A DNA stretch of 64,000 nt, from positions 21,459 to 85,458 of the forward strand of contig JAJEDY010000049.1 in assembly GCA_022821275.1 (NCBI GenBank). Direction: 5' to 3'. Numbering within the stretch: the first letter of the stretch is position 1; each line of letters starts with the position of its first letter. Both the position numbers and the translations under genes were made by a program. Below are positions 35,677 through 43,795 of the stretch, in pieces. Source of the DNA: Candidatus Latescibacterota bacterium. Its GTDB lineage: Bacteria > Latescibacterota > UBA2968. Below the pieces are notes generated by a model. It was not told the origin of the DNA and searched no databases. It saw nothing but the letters and a program-made list of their open reading frames with translations.

Positions 35677-37060
35677 TTTTCCCTTCTGCTACCAGCCGCG
35701 CAAGAAGTCCCAAAAATGTCGCATGAATAAAGATCAAACGATTGGCAAAAAGGGTTGCATCTGCCATGCCATAGACGAGGAGTGCAGCGTAGATGGCAAT
35801 AAATGCCGCGCAAAACAGACGCACGCGGGTATCGGGACTCTGTTGGAACAATAGATATGCACGCCACAGGGCAAATCCGAAGACCCACAAAAATGCTGCG
35901 ACGCCTACCAGTCCCATCCGCATCCCAATCGTCAAATAAACATTGTCAACTGCGCCTACTGTCAATATCTGAGGCGGTGGTGGAAATGTCACCAAAGACG
36001 TTACGGTTTCGCCGTGTCCGCCGCCGAGCAGAGGCCGTTGACGAATTTTTTCCAGTGCATTGCCATAAGATATCAACCGCCCACTTACGGCTTCGACGCT
36101 ACGCGTCACGCGGTCCAATGCTATGTCGCTCACGGCAGCGCGGGTTTGTTGCTGAAAAACATAACCCATCGCCAGCAGCAGCAGGGGCACCAGTGCCACG
36201 ATAATAAGACGCGACAAGCGTCGAGGCGCAGCCTGCTTATCCAGGACGGTCAATGTGGCCAGGCTGCCCAGCCCGACGAATAGCGAAATCCACATGCCCC
36301 GGCCCATTGTCAAAACCAGGGCCAATCCGATGGGCAATATTGCACTCCACGCCCAGGCGCGCCTGTACGCCCGCGCTTCAAATAACAAAATGGCGACAAT
36401 AATGAGCATGCCCATCGGCAACACAATGCCTTCGAGCCGTGCGACCCGAACAAAACCGCCCGCAATGTCCGTATCCACCTGCAAAAGAAATTCAAACAAA
36501 TACTCGATGCCGACAATTGTGGCGATGAGGAGGAATAAATGCAAGAAGGTTGAGAATCGCCGCACATTAAAAAACCACGTTATCACAAAAAATAGTGTGT
36601 AGTACAATGGATAGCGCACGTCGCGCAACATTTGCGAGAGCGATTGTCCGTAGATCAACCCCAACAAGCAGGAAAGTACGACCAGCCCCAGCAATACGCA
36701 CATCGGTCGATCCAAAAACGTATGCCGTCGCCAATTCCATCGGCCTTCCAACAAGTAGTTGAGATAGGCAATGCCCATTACCACGATGAGAAGTCCTTCA
36801 TAGAATTTAAGACCGAGAGGCAAGAGCAGATAGTCTTCATAAATCCAGGAAGGCACAACCGCAGCGGTGAAACACAAATAGAGAACTGACAGCGTGAGAG
36901 AGCCAAAAAGCGCGATTGCCGACAACAAGATCAGAACGAGAATCGCCGCAAGCGCGTCATGTACCAAAAATGGCAGCGCAATTAACAATATCTGTACCGA
37001 ACACACCAGGAGCAACAGATGATGTTTTGCAGGATCAAAAAAATCTGTTCGAAGTGTCAT
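35666..37060 (-). CDS. O-antigen ligase / polymerase (WaaL/Wzy_C family) membrane protein
   Basis: A 464-residue protein with about 11-12 membrane helices and a large periplasmic loop in the second half containing RPLLGGGHGETV and, after it, RMGLVGVAAFLWVFG, the hallmark arrangement of WaaL/Wzy-C proteins. Conserved Arg residues in the loop would bind the undecaprenyl diphosphate donor. It either attaches or polymerises the glycan made by this operon. Confidence 0.85.
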   Translation of the reverse strand: MTLRTDFFDPAKHHLLLLVCSVQILLIALPFLVHDALAAILVLILLSAIALFGSLTLSVLYLCFTAAVVPSWIYEDYLLLPLGLKFYEGLLIVVMGIAYLNYLLEGRWNWRRHTFLDRPMCVLLGLVVLSCLLGLIYGQSLSQMLRDVRYPLYYTLFFVITWFFNVRRFSTFLHLFLLIATIVGIEYLFEFLLQVDTDIAGGFVRVARLEGIVLPMGMLIIVAILLFEARAYRRAWAWSAILPIGLALVLTMGRGMWISLFVGLGSLATLTVLDKQAAPRRLSRLIIVALVPLLLLAMGYVFQQQTRAAVSDIALDRVTRSVEAVSGRLISYGNALEKIRQRPLLGGGHGETVTSLVTFPPPPQILTVGAVDNVYLTIGMRMGLVGVAAFLWVFGFALWRAYLLFQQSPDTRVRLFCAAFIAIYAALLVYGMADATLFANRLIFIHATFLGLLARLVAEGKNDA

Positions 37061-37090
37061 GCGGAAAAACGATTTCCAATAATGGGTTCT

Positions 37091-37852
37091 TTATCGTCGA
37101 ATGGGAACAAGATATAACAGAGCATCGAATAGCCAGTTGGGCAGTGATGCGAGAAATAGGTATATGAGTCCAGAAAAAACGATCCAATTGGCAATTTCAT
37201 CCAGAATAAAAATGTACGATCCCAAAATACCCTGTATAAACATTGACCAGCAGGAAAATAAAATACCGGCCAGGGTGATCCGAAGAATGCGAGAAATCCG
37301 GATATCTGCGATGGACAACCAGGCAAAGAGTTGAGGAATTGTAAAAATGAGAAAGATCATCCGGTAGTTCCAGTTACTGGCGAGCAAAAAGCTGCCGATG
37401 TAAATACACGCCCCTACTCGAAATGGGCTGATATGTACCCCCGTAACCGGGCGAGACGAGGCATTTTTGCCAAATAGCGCGTAAAGCGAAATCAAAAGAA
37501 TCAGACCGGCGACGCCGTAAAAAAATACCGGTGCTGCCGCAATTACCCGTGCCCATAACTCGGGAAAAACCGTCCACTTTAGCAGAGTTTTTTCAATCAT
37601 CATAGGCAGAACATATACGCCATAAGCACCGCTGCGTCCCCGAGGCGTTACACTGTAAATTTGCCGAAAATCATCGAGCGATATCCAGCAGTAGATCAAA
37701 AATAGTGCGGCAAGTGGCATTAGAATTCGCCAGAAGTCGCGTTTATCTTCTGTCAAAAGCTGCGCCAATCCAAAAATTGGAAATACTTTCAGGATGGCTG
37801 CGAAGAACATCGCGATGGATCCCCAAAGTTTCGAGCGATCCCCCAACCTCAA
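37091..37852 (-). CDS. GT87-like membrane glycosyltransferase, C-terminal part (frameshifted from its N-terminal part)
   Basis: 253 residues with about seven hydrophobic segments. It starts only at a TTG inside a conserved run; translating upstream in this frame gives FFFVALALRLGDRSKLWGS, which joins the end of the neighbouring fragment (NNDLVIFF). Together the two parts make about 412 residues, a normal GT87 (DUF2029) length. They are separated by one missing base in the A9 run at 37866-37874. Either a sequencing/assembly error, a phase-variable tract or a real mutation. GT87 enzymes use polyprenyl-phosphate mannose. Confidence 0.72.
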   Translation of the reverse strand: MRLGDRSKLWGSIAMFFAAILKVFPIFGLAQLLTEDKRDFWRILMPLAALFLIYCWISLDDFRQIYSVTPRGRSGAYGVYVLPMMIEKTLLKWTVFPELWARVIAAAPVFFYGVAGLILLISLYALFGKNASSRPVTGVHISPFRVGACIYIGSFLLASNWNYRMIFLIFTIPQLFAWLSIADIRISRILRITLAGILFSCWSMFIQGILGSYIFILDEIANWIVFSGLIYLFLASLPNWLFDALLYLVPIRR

Positions 37853-37860
37853 TGCCAGTG

Positions 37861-38328
37861 CTACGAAAAAAAAATAACGAGATCGTTGTTGCCTGATTGT
37901 AGTCCGAAAATAGCTGAAGGTGAAAACGTCACAGCCCCCAAAAAGAGAGCTGTTTGGGTATCAATTGTTTTCAAAAATAAAAAGATCCCCCAAAAAAATA
38001 GCAGGATAAAAGTCCCGGCCAAAAGCACCAGATGATCGCGGTTGATCGGTAGCCAAAATAGGCATTGCCAGATTCTTGGATAGTTCATCTCTCTATCATA
38101 AGGATCTGCGATATTTTCAAACATTGGGTCGTAGCCCAAAGCATGCGACTCAGCACCGGTTATAAGGGTGTGTGCATCGGGAAAAATGAGTGGCGTTTGC
38201 GGCATATTCCAAAATTTTCTAAATGATGGAACCCCGAAAATAGCAACCCATAAAGACAAAAATAGAACGCCACAAACAATGATATATAGCAAAACCCGAT
38301 TGCCGCGTATGTGCATTGACGAGCGCAT
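37861..38328 (-). CDS. GT87-like membrane glycosyltransferase, N-terminal part (frameshifted)
   Basis: 155 residues: an N-terminal membrane helix (RVLLYIIVCGVLFLSLWVAIFG), a periplasmic loop with an acidic YDPMFENIADPYDREMNYPRIW segment typical of GT87 active sites, then two further helices ending SGNNDLVIFF. The frame stops at TAG right after the homopolymer. It lies after the Wzi-like gene with a 23-base gap. Starts possible at 38328 or 38316. Confidence 0.72.
   Translation of the reverse strand: MRSSMHIRGNRVLLYIIVCGVLFLSLWVAIFGVPSFRKFWNMPQTPLIFPDAHTLITGAESHALGYDPMFENIADPYDREMNYPRIWQCLFWLPINRDHLVLLAGTFILLFFWGIFLFLKTIDTQTALFLGAVTFSPSAIFGLQSGNNDLVIFFS
37866..37874. repeat. Nine-base A homopolymer at the GT87 frameshift
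   Basis: A run of nine A on the plus strand (nine T in the gene). Ten T would restore the full-length glycosyltransferase reading frame. Confidence 0.9.
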
Positions 38329-38351
38329 TTACAATTGCCATCCCATTCGGT

Positions 38352-39971
38352 TCAATAGAAGTTCACATCCATTACCGCTATCCACTCATGCCCTGTTACC
38401 CTACTTTGCTGGGTTATTATGCGGTGGTGTTGATACTGCACCTGCAAAGTCCAATTTCTCACGGGTGTAAATTCCACGCGGCCACCTATTCTTTGGTATG
38501 TCTCCACATCGCCCGACATAAAGTCTCGCGTGGGTGCATCCTGTAGCCGACGTCCCAGTTGTGCGTTGCCCCCTACATTGACAACTGTTCCATCTGGATT
38601 TACTGGATTTTCCCCTTGCCTCTCTCTTTCAAAGGTCAAAGATGCATTAAGACTCGGAGAAAAACGGTGTGTTATTTGTGCAAAATAGCGGTCTGCATTT
38701 GGTCCGGTCGGATAGCCCAACAGGGTGTCGTAGTGTTCATACGTATTGATGTCAAAATTGTGCGCGTACACATAAGGCTCCACGCGCACGTATTCGGCGC
38801 GTACATCAGTATCTCGCAAGCCCATAGGATCAACCCAGAACGCGCCCACTTGAAAGGCGAATTGATTGGAAAATGCATCGGGATCAAATTTGACCATATC
38901 GTCAAAAAACCACGCGCCATAAAGTGTCAATCCCGTCCGGATGTACGCCGATATATCGGCTCCAATTACGAGATTGTCGCGATTTTCCAGGTGATTTTGC
39001 GTTCCGGCAAATACGGCCACTGGCAAAACGTAGAGCAGCTCAAATCCCCGGTCGCCATATACCACGGCCTCCTGCAACCCAATTCGCACCTTTGAGAATG
39101 CAATTTCCAGTCTGTGCGCGGCCAGTCGTTTTTGCCGCAAAAAGATACGCACATGTCCATTGTCGATCCACCGCCGCGTTGTGTCGATTAAGCCCGGGCG
39201 CGCCCGCAGTGATGAAGCAATATGGGTATAGCGTAGTCGCCCATGAGATGCCTGCAACCGAAATAGGCCATAAGATGGCGCGTTGTTGGAGAGCAATAAA
39301 TTTCCCGTGCGCCCAGGTCCCCAATTCAGGCTTCCCTTGCCCGCATCTATACGCATCCAGGAATTTGCCCAGGCCAGTTGAAATGCACTTTCGCGGAAGT
39401 CCGCCTTTTTGCCCTTGAGTTGTACGTCTTCAATGGGGCGAGCCAGCACATCTTCTCGACGAAGGCGCGGTTGGTTGCTCCACTCGCGGGCTTCAAAGTG
39501 GCGTGCATAAAATCCCAATGTGTGGAATCGTCCACGCATTGAACCACCAATATAGGTTTGAGATGCGGTCTCGTTCACAAATCCATTGCCCCTGCGCGCA
39601 ATCACCTGTTGCCGCACCAATGGTTCGAGAGTGACGGATGCCGCCGAGTCGCGCCACGCCCACCGGGGTTCGCGTGCGAAGGCTGCGCGATTTTCCAATT
39701 CTGCAATATATCGGTTGATGAGGCCGCGCTCGGTTGCCGACATAGATTGATTTGATACGGCGGAGAGTATCTGGGCAACTTGTATCCGGGACAAGGGCCG
39801 CGTATCGGGCACGGCAACCCAACCTCGTGCATTCAGGCGGTCTAACAGGGGATACACGGGATGATGCAGTGGGATATCCGGTGAGGCCTCTTCGCCTATC
39901 ACTGGATTGGCGAAACAAAAAAATATCGGGATGCACGTGAGTAATCTGAGTAGCAAGTGTATATTTCTCAT
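38352..39971 (-). CDS. Wzi-like capsule-assembly outer-membrane protein
   Basis: A 539-residue exported protein with signal peptide MRNIHLLLRLLTCIPIFFCFANPVIG. A helical N-terminal part resembling the Wzi/SLH-like start (HHPVYPLLDRLNARGWVAVPDTRPLSRIQVAQIL) precedes many amphipathic strands (FHTLGFYARHFEAREWSN, RLRYTHIASSLRARPG, RTGNLLLSNNAPSYGLFRL) and it ends in an aromatic residue (VMDVNFY). Capsule-assembly Wzi proteins are large barrels that hold surface polysaccharide. ATG 39971 is preferred because the signal peptide begins there; 40034 is an alternative. It is the first gene of the polysaccharide operon. Confidence 0.78.
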   Translation of the reverse strand: MRNIHLLLRLLTCIPIFFCFANPVIGEEASPDIPLHHPVYPLLDRLNARGWVAVPDTRPLSRIQVAQILSAVSNQSMSATERGLINRYIAELENRAAFAREPRWAWRDSAASVTLEPLVRQQVIARRGNGFVNETASQTYIGGSMRGRFHTLGFYARHFEAREWSNQPRLRREDVLARPIEDVQLKGKKADFRESAFQLAWANSWMRIDAGKGSLNWGPGRTGNLLLSNNAPSYGLFRLQASHGRLRYTHIASSLRARPGLIDTTRRWIDNGHVRIFLRQKRLAAHRLEIAFSKVRIGLQEAVVYGDRGFELLYVLPVAVFAGTQNHLENRDNLVIGADISAYIRTGLTLYGAWFFDDMVKFDPDAFSNQFAFQVGAFWVDPMGLRDTDVRAEYVRVEPYVYAHNFDINTYEHYDTLLGYPTGPNADRYFAQITHRFSPSLNASLTFERERQGENPVNPDGTVVNVGGNAQLGRRLQDAPTRDFMSGDVETYQRIGGRVEFTPVRNWTLQVQYQHHRIITQQSRVTGHEWIAVMDVNFY

Positions 39972-40061
39972 GATGGTTAAGAAAATAAAGCGGTTTCTTT
40001 GAATTTGGTTCAAAGCGCGGTACTTGTCAAGCATCGCGCTTTTTTACAACGTGTTTAGCCC

Positions 40062-40090
40062 TTGACTTTACAGCGGTCATGGGCTATTTT
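40062..40090 (+). promoter_or_regulatory. Sigma-70-like promoter of the microcompartment operon
   Basis: TTGACT (40062-40067), a 17-base spacer and TATTTT (40085-40090) would start transcription near 40097, about 33 bases before the PduL ATG. The same stretch holds an inverted repeat TAGCCC/GGGCTA (40056-40061 and 40081-40086) that overlaps the -10 element and could be an operator or an attenuator. Confidence 0.5.
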
Positions 40091-40129
40091 TCGCCTTTTG
40101 TAAACAGCACCTGATACAAACTTTTGACA

Positions 40130-40831
40130 ATGCTTTCAATCCGAAAAAATGCCTCTGTATGCGATGACTGCGGTCTTTGTTCTTTCGGGCAAAATAACGG
40201 AGAAACTATTGACCGCATTACACGAGAAGTCGTGCGCCAGATACGGGGGGGGAATGGCGCAGAAATTCCCATTTCTGTAGGTGTATCTGCCCGGCATGCA
40301 CATGTTGACGACGAAACCCTGGAGATCCTTTTTGGCGCAGGTCATACCTTAACGCCTTATCGCGAACTCTACCAGCCGGGCGCTTTTGCCGCCGAGGAAG
40401 TCATTTCTGTTGTTGGTCCCCGGTTGCGCGCGATTGAGCGCGTGCGGATTCTCGGTCCCAGCCGCGACTATAATCAGGTTGAACTCGCCCGAACAGATGC
40501 CATTTACATCGGCGTTGATCCACCTGTGCGCGATTCGGGAGACCTGAGAGATGCGCCACCGGTCACATTCATAGGTCCCAGGGGATCGGTCACAGTGCAT
40601 GCGGCTATTCGCGCGTCGCGTCACATTCATCTGCGGCCATCTGATGTCGTGGATTATGGCTTTCAGGGACGGGAAGCTGTCAGGGTGCGCGTGGGAGGTG
40701 AAAAAGGCGTTATATATGACAATGTGCGTCTCAAAATTGACGAAAGCTATTTGCCCGAACTCCATCTGGATACCGACGATGCCAACGCAGCTGATCTCGT
40801 ATGTGGCGATACGGTGTTTATGATAAAATGA
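40130..40831 (+). CDS. pduL: PduL-type phosphate acyltransferase with N-terminal targeting extension
   Basis: A 233-residue phosphotransacylase (acyl-CoA to acyl-phosphate). The PduL fold is shown by the two His-rich motifs VSARHAHVD and ASRHIHLRPSDV, plus RELYQPGAFAAEE and LHLDTDDANAADL. Ahead of the core is an extension holding a CDDCGLC cluster (metal- or Fe-S-binding candidate) and an amphipathic ETIDRITREVVRQI helix of the kind that directs enzymes into microcompartments. ATG 40130 is chosen over an upstream TTG. The stop overlaps the first shell gene as ATGA. Probably makes lactyl- or acetyl-phosphate inside the shell. Confidence 0.92.
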   Translation: MLSIRKNASVCDDCGLCSFGQNNGETIDRITREVVRQIRGGNGAEIPISVGVSARHAHVDDETLEILFGAGHTLTPYRELYQPGAFAAEEVISVVGPRLRAIERVRILGPSRDYNQVELARTDAIYIGVDPPVRDSGDLRDAPPVTFIGPRGSVTVHAAIRASRHIHLRPSDVVDYGFQGREAVRVRVGGEKGVIYDNVRLKIDESYLPELHLDTDDANAADLVCGDTVFMIK

Positions 40832-41100
40832 ATGCACTCGGTATGATTGAAACACTCGGCGTTATTGGTACAACAGAAGCTGCCGATGCGATGGTCAAGA
40901 TGGCTTCCGTTACGATTGAAAAGTACGAAAAAATTGGCGCGGGATATACCACCACGCTCGTGCGTGGCGATGTGGGCGCGGTTCGCGCAGCTATTGAAGC
41001 GGGAACAGAAGCTGCCGAGCGCGTTGGGGATCTCGTTGCTGCTCACATCATTCCAAATCTCGATCCACAGGTAGAGGCAGTTATTTTTTACCAACAATGA
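40828..41100 (+). CDS. Microcompartment hexameric shell protein (BMC-H, PduA/EutM-like) 1
   Basis: A 90-residue single BMC-domain protein: [52 protein letters not shown] matches PduA/EutM/CcmK along its whole length. Such hexamers tile the shell facets, with a central pore for small polar metabolites. The C-terminus is short and ends VIFYQQ. ATG 40828 overlaps the pduL stop, so expression is coupled. Confidence 0.97.
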   Translation: MNALGMIETLGVIGTTEAADAMVKMASVTIEKYEKIGAGYTTTLVRGDVGAVRAAIEAGTEAAERVGDLVAAHIIPNLDPQVEAVIFYQQ

Positions 41101-41124
41101 TCATTTTTCAGGAGGAATAGCAAC

Positions 41125-41409
41125 ATGGGTGAAGCCCTCGGCATGATTGAGACCAAAGGTCTCGTAGCTATGATTGAAGCGGCAGATGCGATGGTCAAAG
41201 CCGCCAATGTCCAGTTTGTCAATTGGGAGCGCATTGGCGCGGGATATGTTACTGCTATGGTGCGCGGTGATGTAGCAGCCGTCAAAGCCGCAACGGAAGC
41301 CGGTGCGGCTGCCGCTGGCAAAGTTGGCGAACTCGTTTCCGTACACGTCATTCCGCGACCACATGGTAGCCTCGAAAATATTCTGCCTATCGGCTCTTCA
41401 AACGACTAA
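41125..41409 (+). CDS. Microcompartment hexameric shell protein (BMC-H) 2
   Basis: A 94-residue BMC-domain paralogue ([28 protein letters not shown], [31 protein letters not shown]) sharing over half its residues with the preceding protein. AGGAGG lies before ATG 41125. The longer C-terminal tail [19 protein letters not shown] is the pattern seen in PduA/PduJ and EutM. Two BMC-H paralogues are usual in PVM-type loci. Confidence 0.97.
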   Translation: MGEALGMIETKGLVAMIEAADAMVKAANVQFVNWERIGAGYVTAMVRGDVAAVKAATEAGAAAAGKVGELVSVHVIPRPHGSLENILPIGSSND

Positions 41410-41412
41410 ACT

Positions 41413-41703
41413 ATGACCCTTGGCAAGGTGGTGGGAACGGTTGTTGCCACCCAAAAAGACAGCGGCCTGGCGGGTTTCAAGCTCCAGATCGTTCAAACGC
41501 TCGATTTGCCCGCATTCGAACTTAGAGAAAGTTTTTTGGTCGCCGTAGATGCTGTTGGCGCAGGCGATGGCGAAGTCGTGCTCTGTTGTAGTGGGAGTTC
41601 CGCCCGCATGACGAGTGTAACTGAAGATCGTCCTGTCGATGCTGTGATTGTCGCTATTATCGACACGGCAGAAATCGAAGGTGAAGCGGTTTATCAGAAG
41701 TGA
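41413..41703 (+). CDS. Microcompartment pentameric vertex protein (BMC-P, EutN/CcmL) 1
   Basis: A 96-residue EutN/CcmL-family protein: LGKVVGTVVATQKDSGLAGFKLQIVQ, then FVAVDAVGAGDGEVVLCCSGSSAR and VDAVIVAIID are the pentamer signature. Pentamers cap shell vertices. It starts three bases after the preceding stop, so it belongs to the same transcript. Confidence 0.95.
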   Translation: MTLGKVVGTVVATQKDSGLAGFKLQIVQTLDLPAFELRESFLVAVDAVGAGDGEVVLCCSGSSARMTSVTEDRPVDAVIVAIIDTAEIEGEAVYQK

Positions 41704-41720
41704 GAAGTGTGAAGTGAGAT

Positions 41721-43157
41721 ATGAACTTAGACGAAATCCAGATTCAATCGGTGGTTGAGCAGGTCGTGCGCCGCCTCGTGGCTGAGCGCGAAGCTCCTGC
41801 GGTTATTGCACCGCCCGCACGCTATGAAAACAAAGGCGACGATGGTCTTTTTGACGATCTCGAAGAAGCTATTGCCGCGGCTTCAGAAGCCCAACGAGCA
41901 CTCGAAGCCATGAGCCTGGAGCAACGCCGCGACCTGATTGCTGCCATTCGCCGCGAATCTATGGCGCATTCAAAGGGTATTGCACAAAAAACCGTTGAAG
42001 AAACTGGCATGGGCAAGGTGCCGCACAAAATTCGCAAACTCGAAGTTGTTGTACAACACACGCCTGGCGTTGAAGATTTGCAACCCACGGCATGGACGGG
42101 CGACAATGGTTTGACGGTTGTTGAAATGGCGCCTTTTGGCGTGATTGCAGCGGTCACGCCATCCACGCACCCGGTGCCCACTGTGGTGAACAATGCAATT
42201 AGCTTTATCGCTGCGGGCAATAGTGCGGTGTTTGCACCTCATCCGAGCGCGAAAGATGTTTCGGCTTTGGGGCTTCAAATACTCAATCGCGCCATTGTCG
42301 GCGCGGGCGGTCCACCAAATTTGCTCGTCGCTGTGCGCGAACCTTCCATAGAAACGGCGCAGAGCCTTTTTGTGCATCCCAGTATCGACCTCGTTCTCGT
42401 CACCGGCGGTGGCGGTGTTGTCAAGGCGGCCATGCAGGCACCCAAGCGCGTGATCGCAGCAGGGCCTGGCAATCCACCTGTGGTCGTAGATGAGACTGCC
42501 GATATCGAAAAGGCCGCCCACGGCATTATTGAAGGCGGCGGTTTTGACAATAATATTTTGTGTATTGGCGAAAAGGAAGTTTTTGCCGTTCAATCCGTAG
42601 CCGATGAACTGATGCGCCACCTGAAGGCAAATAATTGTGTGGAACTCGACCGCTCGCAAATTGATGCGCTGACCAAAATCGCTTTTCCCCGCGACGAAAA
42701 AGGCGATTGGATGCTCAATCGAGACCTCGTCGGTCGCAGCGCGCATGTGCTTGCCGCCCAAATTGGCCTCAATATCTCGCCCGATACAGAGCTTTTGGTT
42801 GGCGAGGTCGAAAATGAGCACGATTTTGTTCAACACGAGCAGATGATGCCATTTGTTCCCATTGTTCGCACACCCGATGTACACAGGGCAATTGACTGGG
42901 CTATTCGAGCAGAACAGGGGTATCGCCACACGGCGGTCATGCATTCTAAGAATGTCGAGAATATGACGGTTATGGCCCGCCGATGTAAGTGTACGATTTT
43001 TGTGAAAAACGGTGCGTCATCTGCGGGATTGGGTGCAGGTGGCGAGGGCTATACGTCTTTCTCTATTGCCACGCCTACCGGCGAAGGCTGCACGTCTGCC
43101 CGCACATTTACCCGCCAGCGTCGCTGTGCCCTTATCGACTACTTCAGGATTGTATAA
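41721..43157 (+). CDS. pduP: CoA-acylating aldehyde dehydrogenase (PduP/EutE type)
   Basis: A 478-residue CoA-dependent aldehyde dehydrogenase. A targeting helix EIQIQSVVEQVVRRLVAER opens the protein, then the Rossmann fold with VTPSTHPVPT and TGGGGVVKAA, and the catalytic Cys in NNILCIGEKEV near residue 280. It oxidises an aldehyde to acyl-CoA with NAD+; in PVM-type compartments the substrate is thought to be lactaldehyde. Preceded by a GTGAGAAGTG-like spacer. Confidence 0.94.
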   Translation: MNLDEIQIQSVVEQVVRRLVAEREAPAVIAPPARYENKGDDGLFDDLEEAIAAASEAQRALEAMSLEQRRDLIAAIRRESMAHSKGIAQKTVEETGMGKVPHKIRKLEVVVQHTPGVEDLQPTAWTGDNGLTVVEMAPFGVIAAVTPSTHPVPTVVNNAISFIAAGNSAVFAPHPSAKDVSALGLQILNRAIVGAGGPPNLLVAVREPSIETAQSLFVHPSIDLVLVTGGGGVVKAAMQAPKRVIAAGPGNPPVVVDETADIEKAAHGIIEGGGFDNNILCIGEKEVFAVQSVADELMRHLKANNCVELDRSQIDALTKIAFPRDEKGDWMLNRDLVGRSAHVLAAQIGLNISPDTELLVGEVENEHDFVQHEQMMPFVPIVRTPDVHRAIDWAIRAEQGYRHTAVMHSKNVENMTVMARRCKCTIFVKNGASSAGLGAGGEGYTSFSIATPTGEGCTSARTFTRQRRCALIDYFRIV

Positions 43158-43180
43158 ATCTCGCATCTCGTGAGGTAAAA

Positions 43181-43444
43181 ATGTTCCTCGGTCGCGTCAT
43201 TGGCAAAATTTGGGCAACGCGCAAAGATGTCTCGCTCAAAGGTTTTAGACTGCTTGTCGTTGAACCGATTGATCACGACCACAAAAAAGCTGGGGATGCT
43301 TTTGTCGCAGTTGATGTGGTCAATGCCAGCGATGGCGAGACCATCTACTGGGTCGGTTCACGGGAAGCTCCCAACGCGCTGCCCGATAAATATGGCCCGG
43401 TTGATGCGGCAGTTGTCGGTATTGTCGATCGGGTTGATGCATGA
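43181..43444 (+). CDS. Microcompartment pentameric vertex protein (BMC-P) 2
   Basis: An 87-residue EutN/CcmL protein beginning MFLGRVIGKIWATRKDVSLKG, with LLVVEPIDHDHKKAGDAFVAVDVVNASDGETIYWVGSREA and VDAAVVGIVDRV. GTGAGGT five bases upstream fixes ATG 43181. The Trp in the IYWVGSREA loop is typical of one of the three PVM pentamer classes. Confidence 0.93.
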   Translation: MFLGRVIGKIWATRKDVSLKGFRLLVVEPIDHDHKKAGDAFVAVDVVNASDGETIYWVGSREAPNALPDKYGPVDAAVVGIVDRVDA

Positions 43445-43514
43445 GGTAGCCTACCCTCCGGCTCCCCACAGAAGAAGGGGAGATAGCAGCTAAATCCCGA
43501 ATCCCAAATTTTAT

Positions 43515-43787
43515 ATGTTCCTTGCCCGTGTACTCGGTAGCGTCACATCGACTATTAAACACAGCGATTACAACAGCGCTAAACTCATGGTCGTGCAGCC
43601 CATTACGCCCGATGGTAAAGATGACGGCGCATCAGCACTCGCAGTTGATGCCACAGGCGTGGGTCGCGGCGAAATTGTCCTCGTAATTCGTCAGGGCGTC
43701 GCGGCAGGTCTCGTTCTCAATGTGGAATTGCCTGCGGTGCGTTCCGTTATTGTCGGTGTTGTGGATGATATTGATATAAAGAGGTGA
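43515..43787 (+). CDS. Microcompartment pentameric vertex protein (BMC-P) 3
   Basis: A 90-residue EutN/CcmL protein (MFLARVLGSVTSTIKHSDYNSAKLMVVQPI, then DATGVGRGEIVLVIRQG and RSVIVGVVDDI). It lies after a 70-base gap without a good ribosome site, unlike its neighbours, so translation may be lower, fitting the few pentamers needed per shell. Confidence 0.94.
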   Translation: MFLARVLGSVTSTIKHSDYNSAKLMVVQPITPDGKDDGASALAVDATGVGRGEIVLVIRQGVAAGLVLNVELPAVRSVIVGVVDDIDIKR

Positions 43788-43795
43788 GATATAAA

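Noticed and set aside
40012..40046. GC-rich hairpin followed by T run (AAAGCGCG/CGCGCTTT) between the Wzi-like and PduL genes
   Set aside because: Terminator-like on the plus strand, but no plus-strand gene precedes it; the 15-base loop is long. Left as a possible block against antisense transcription.
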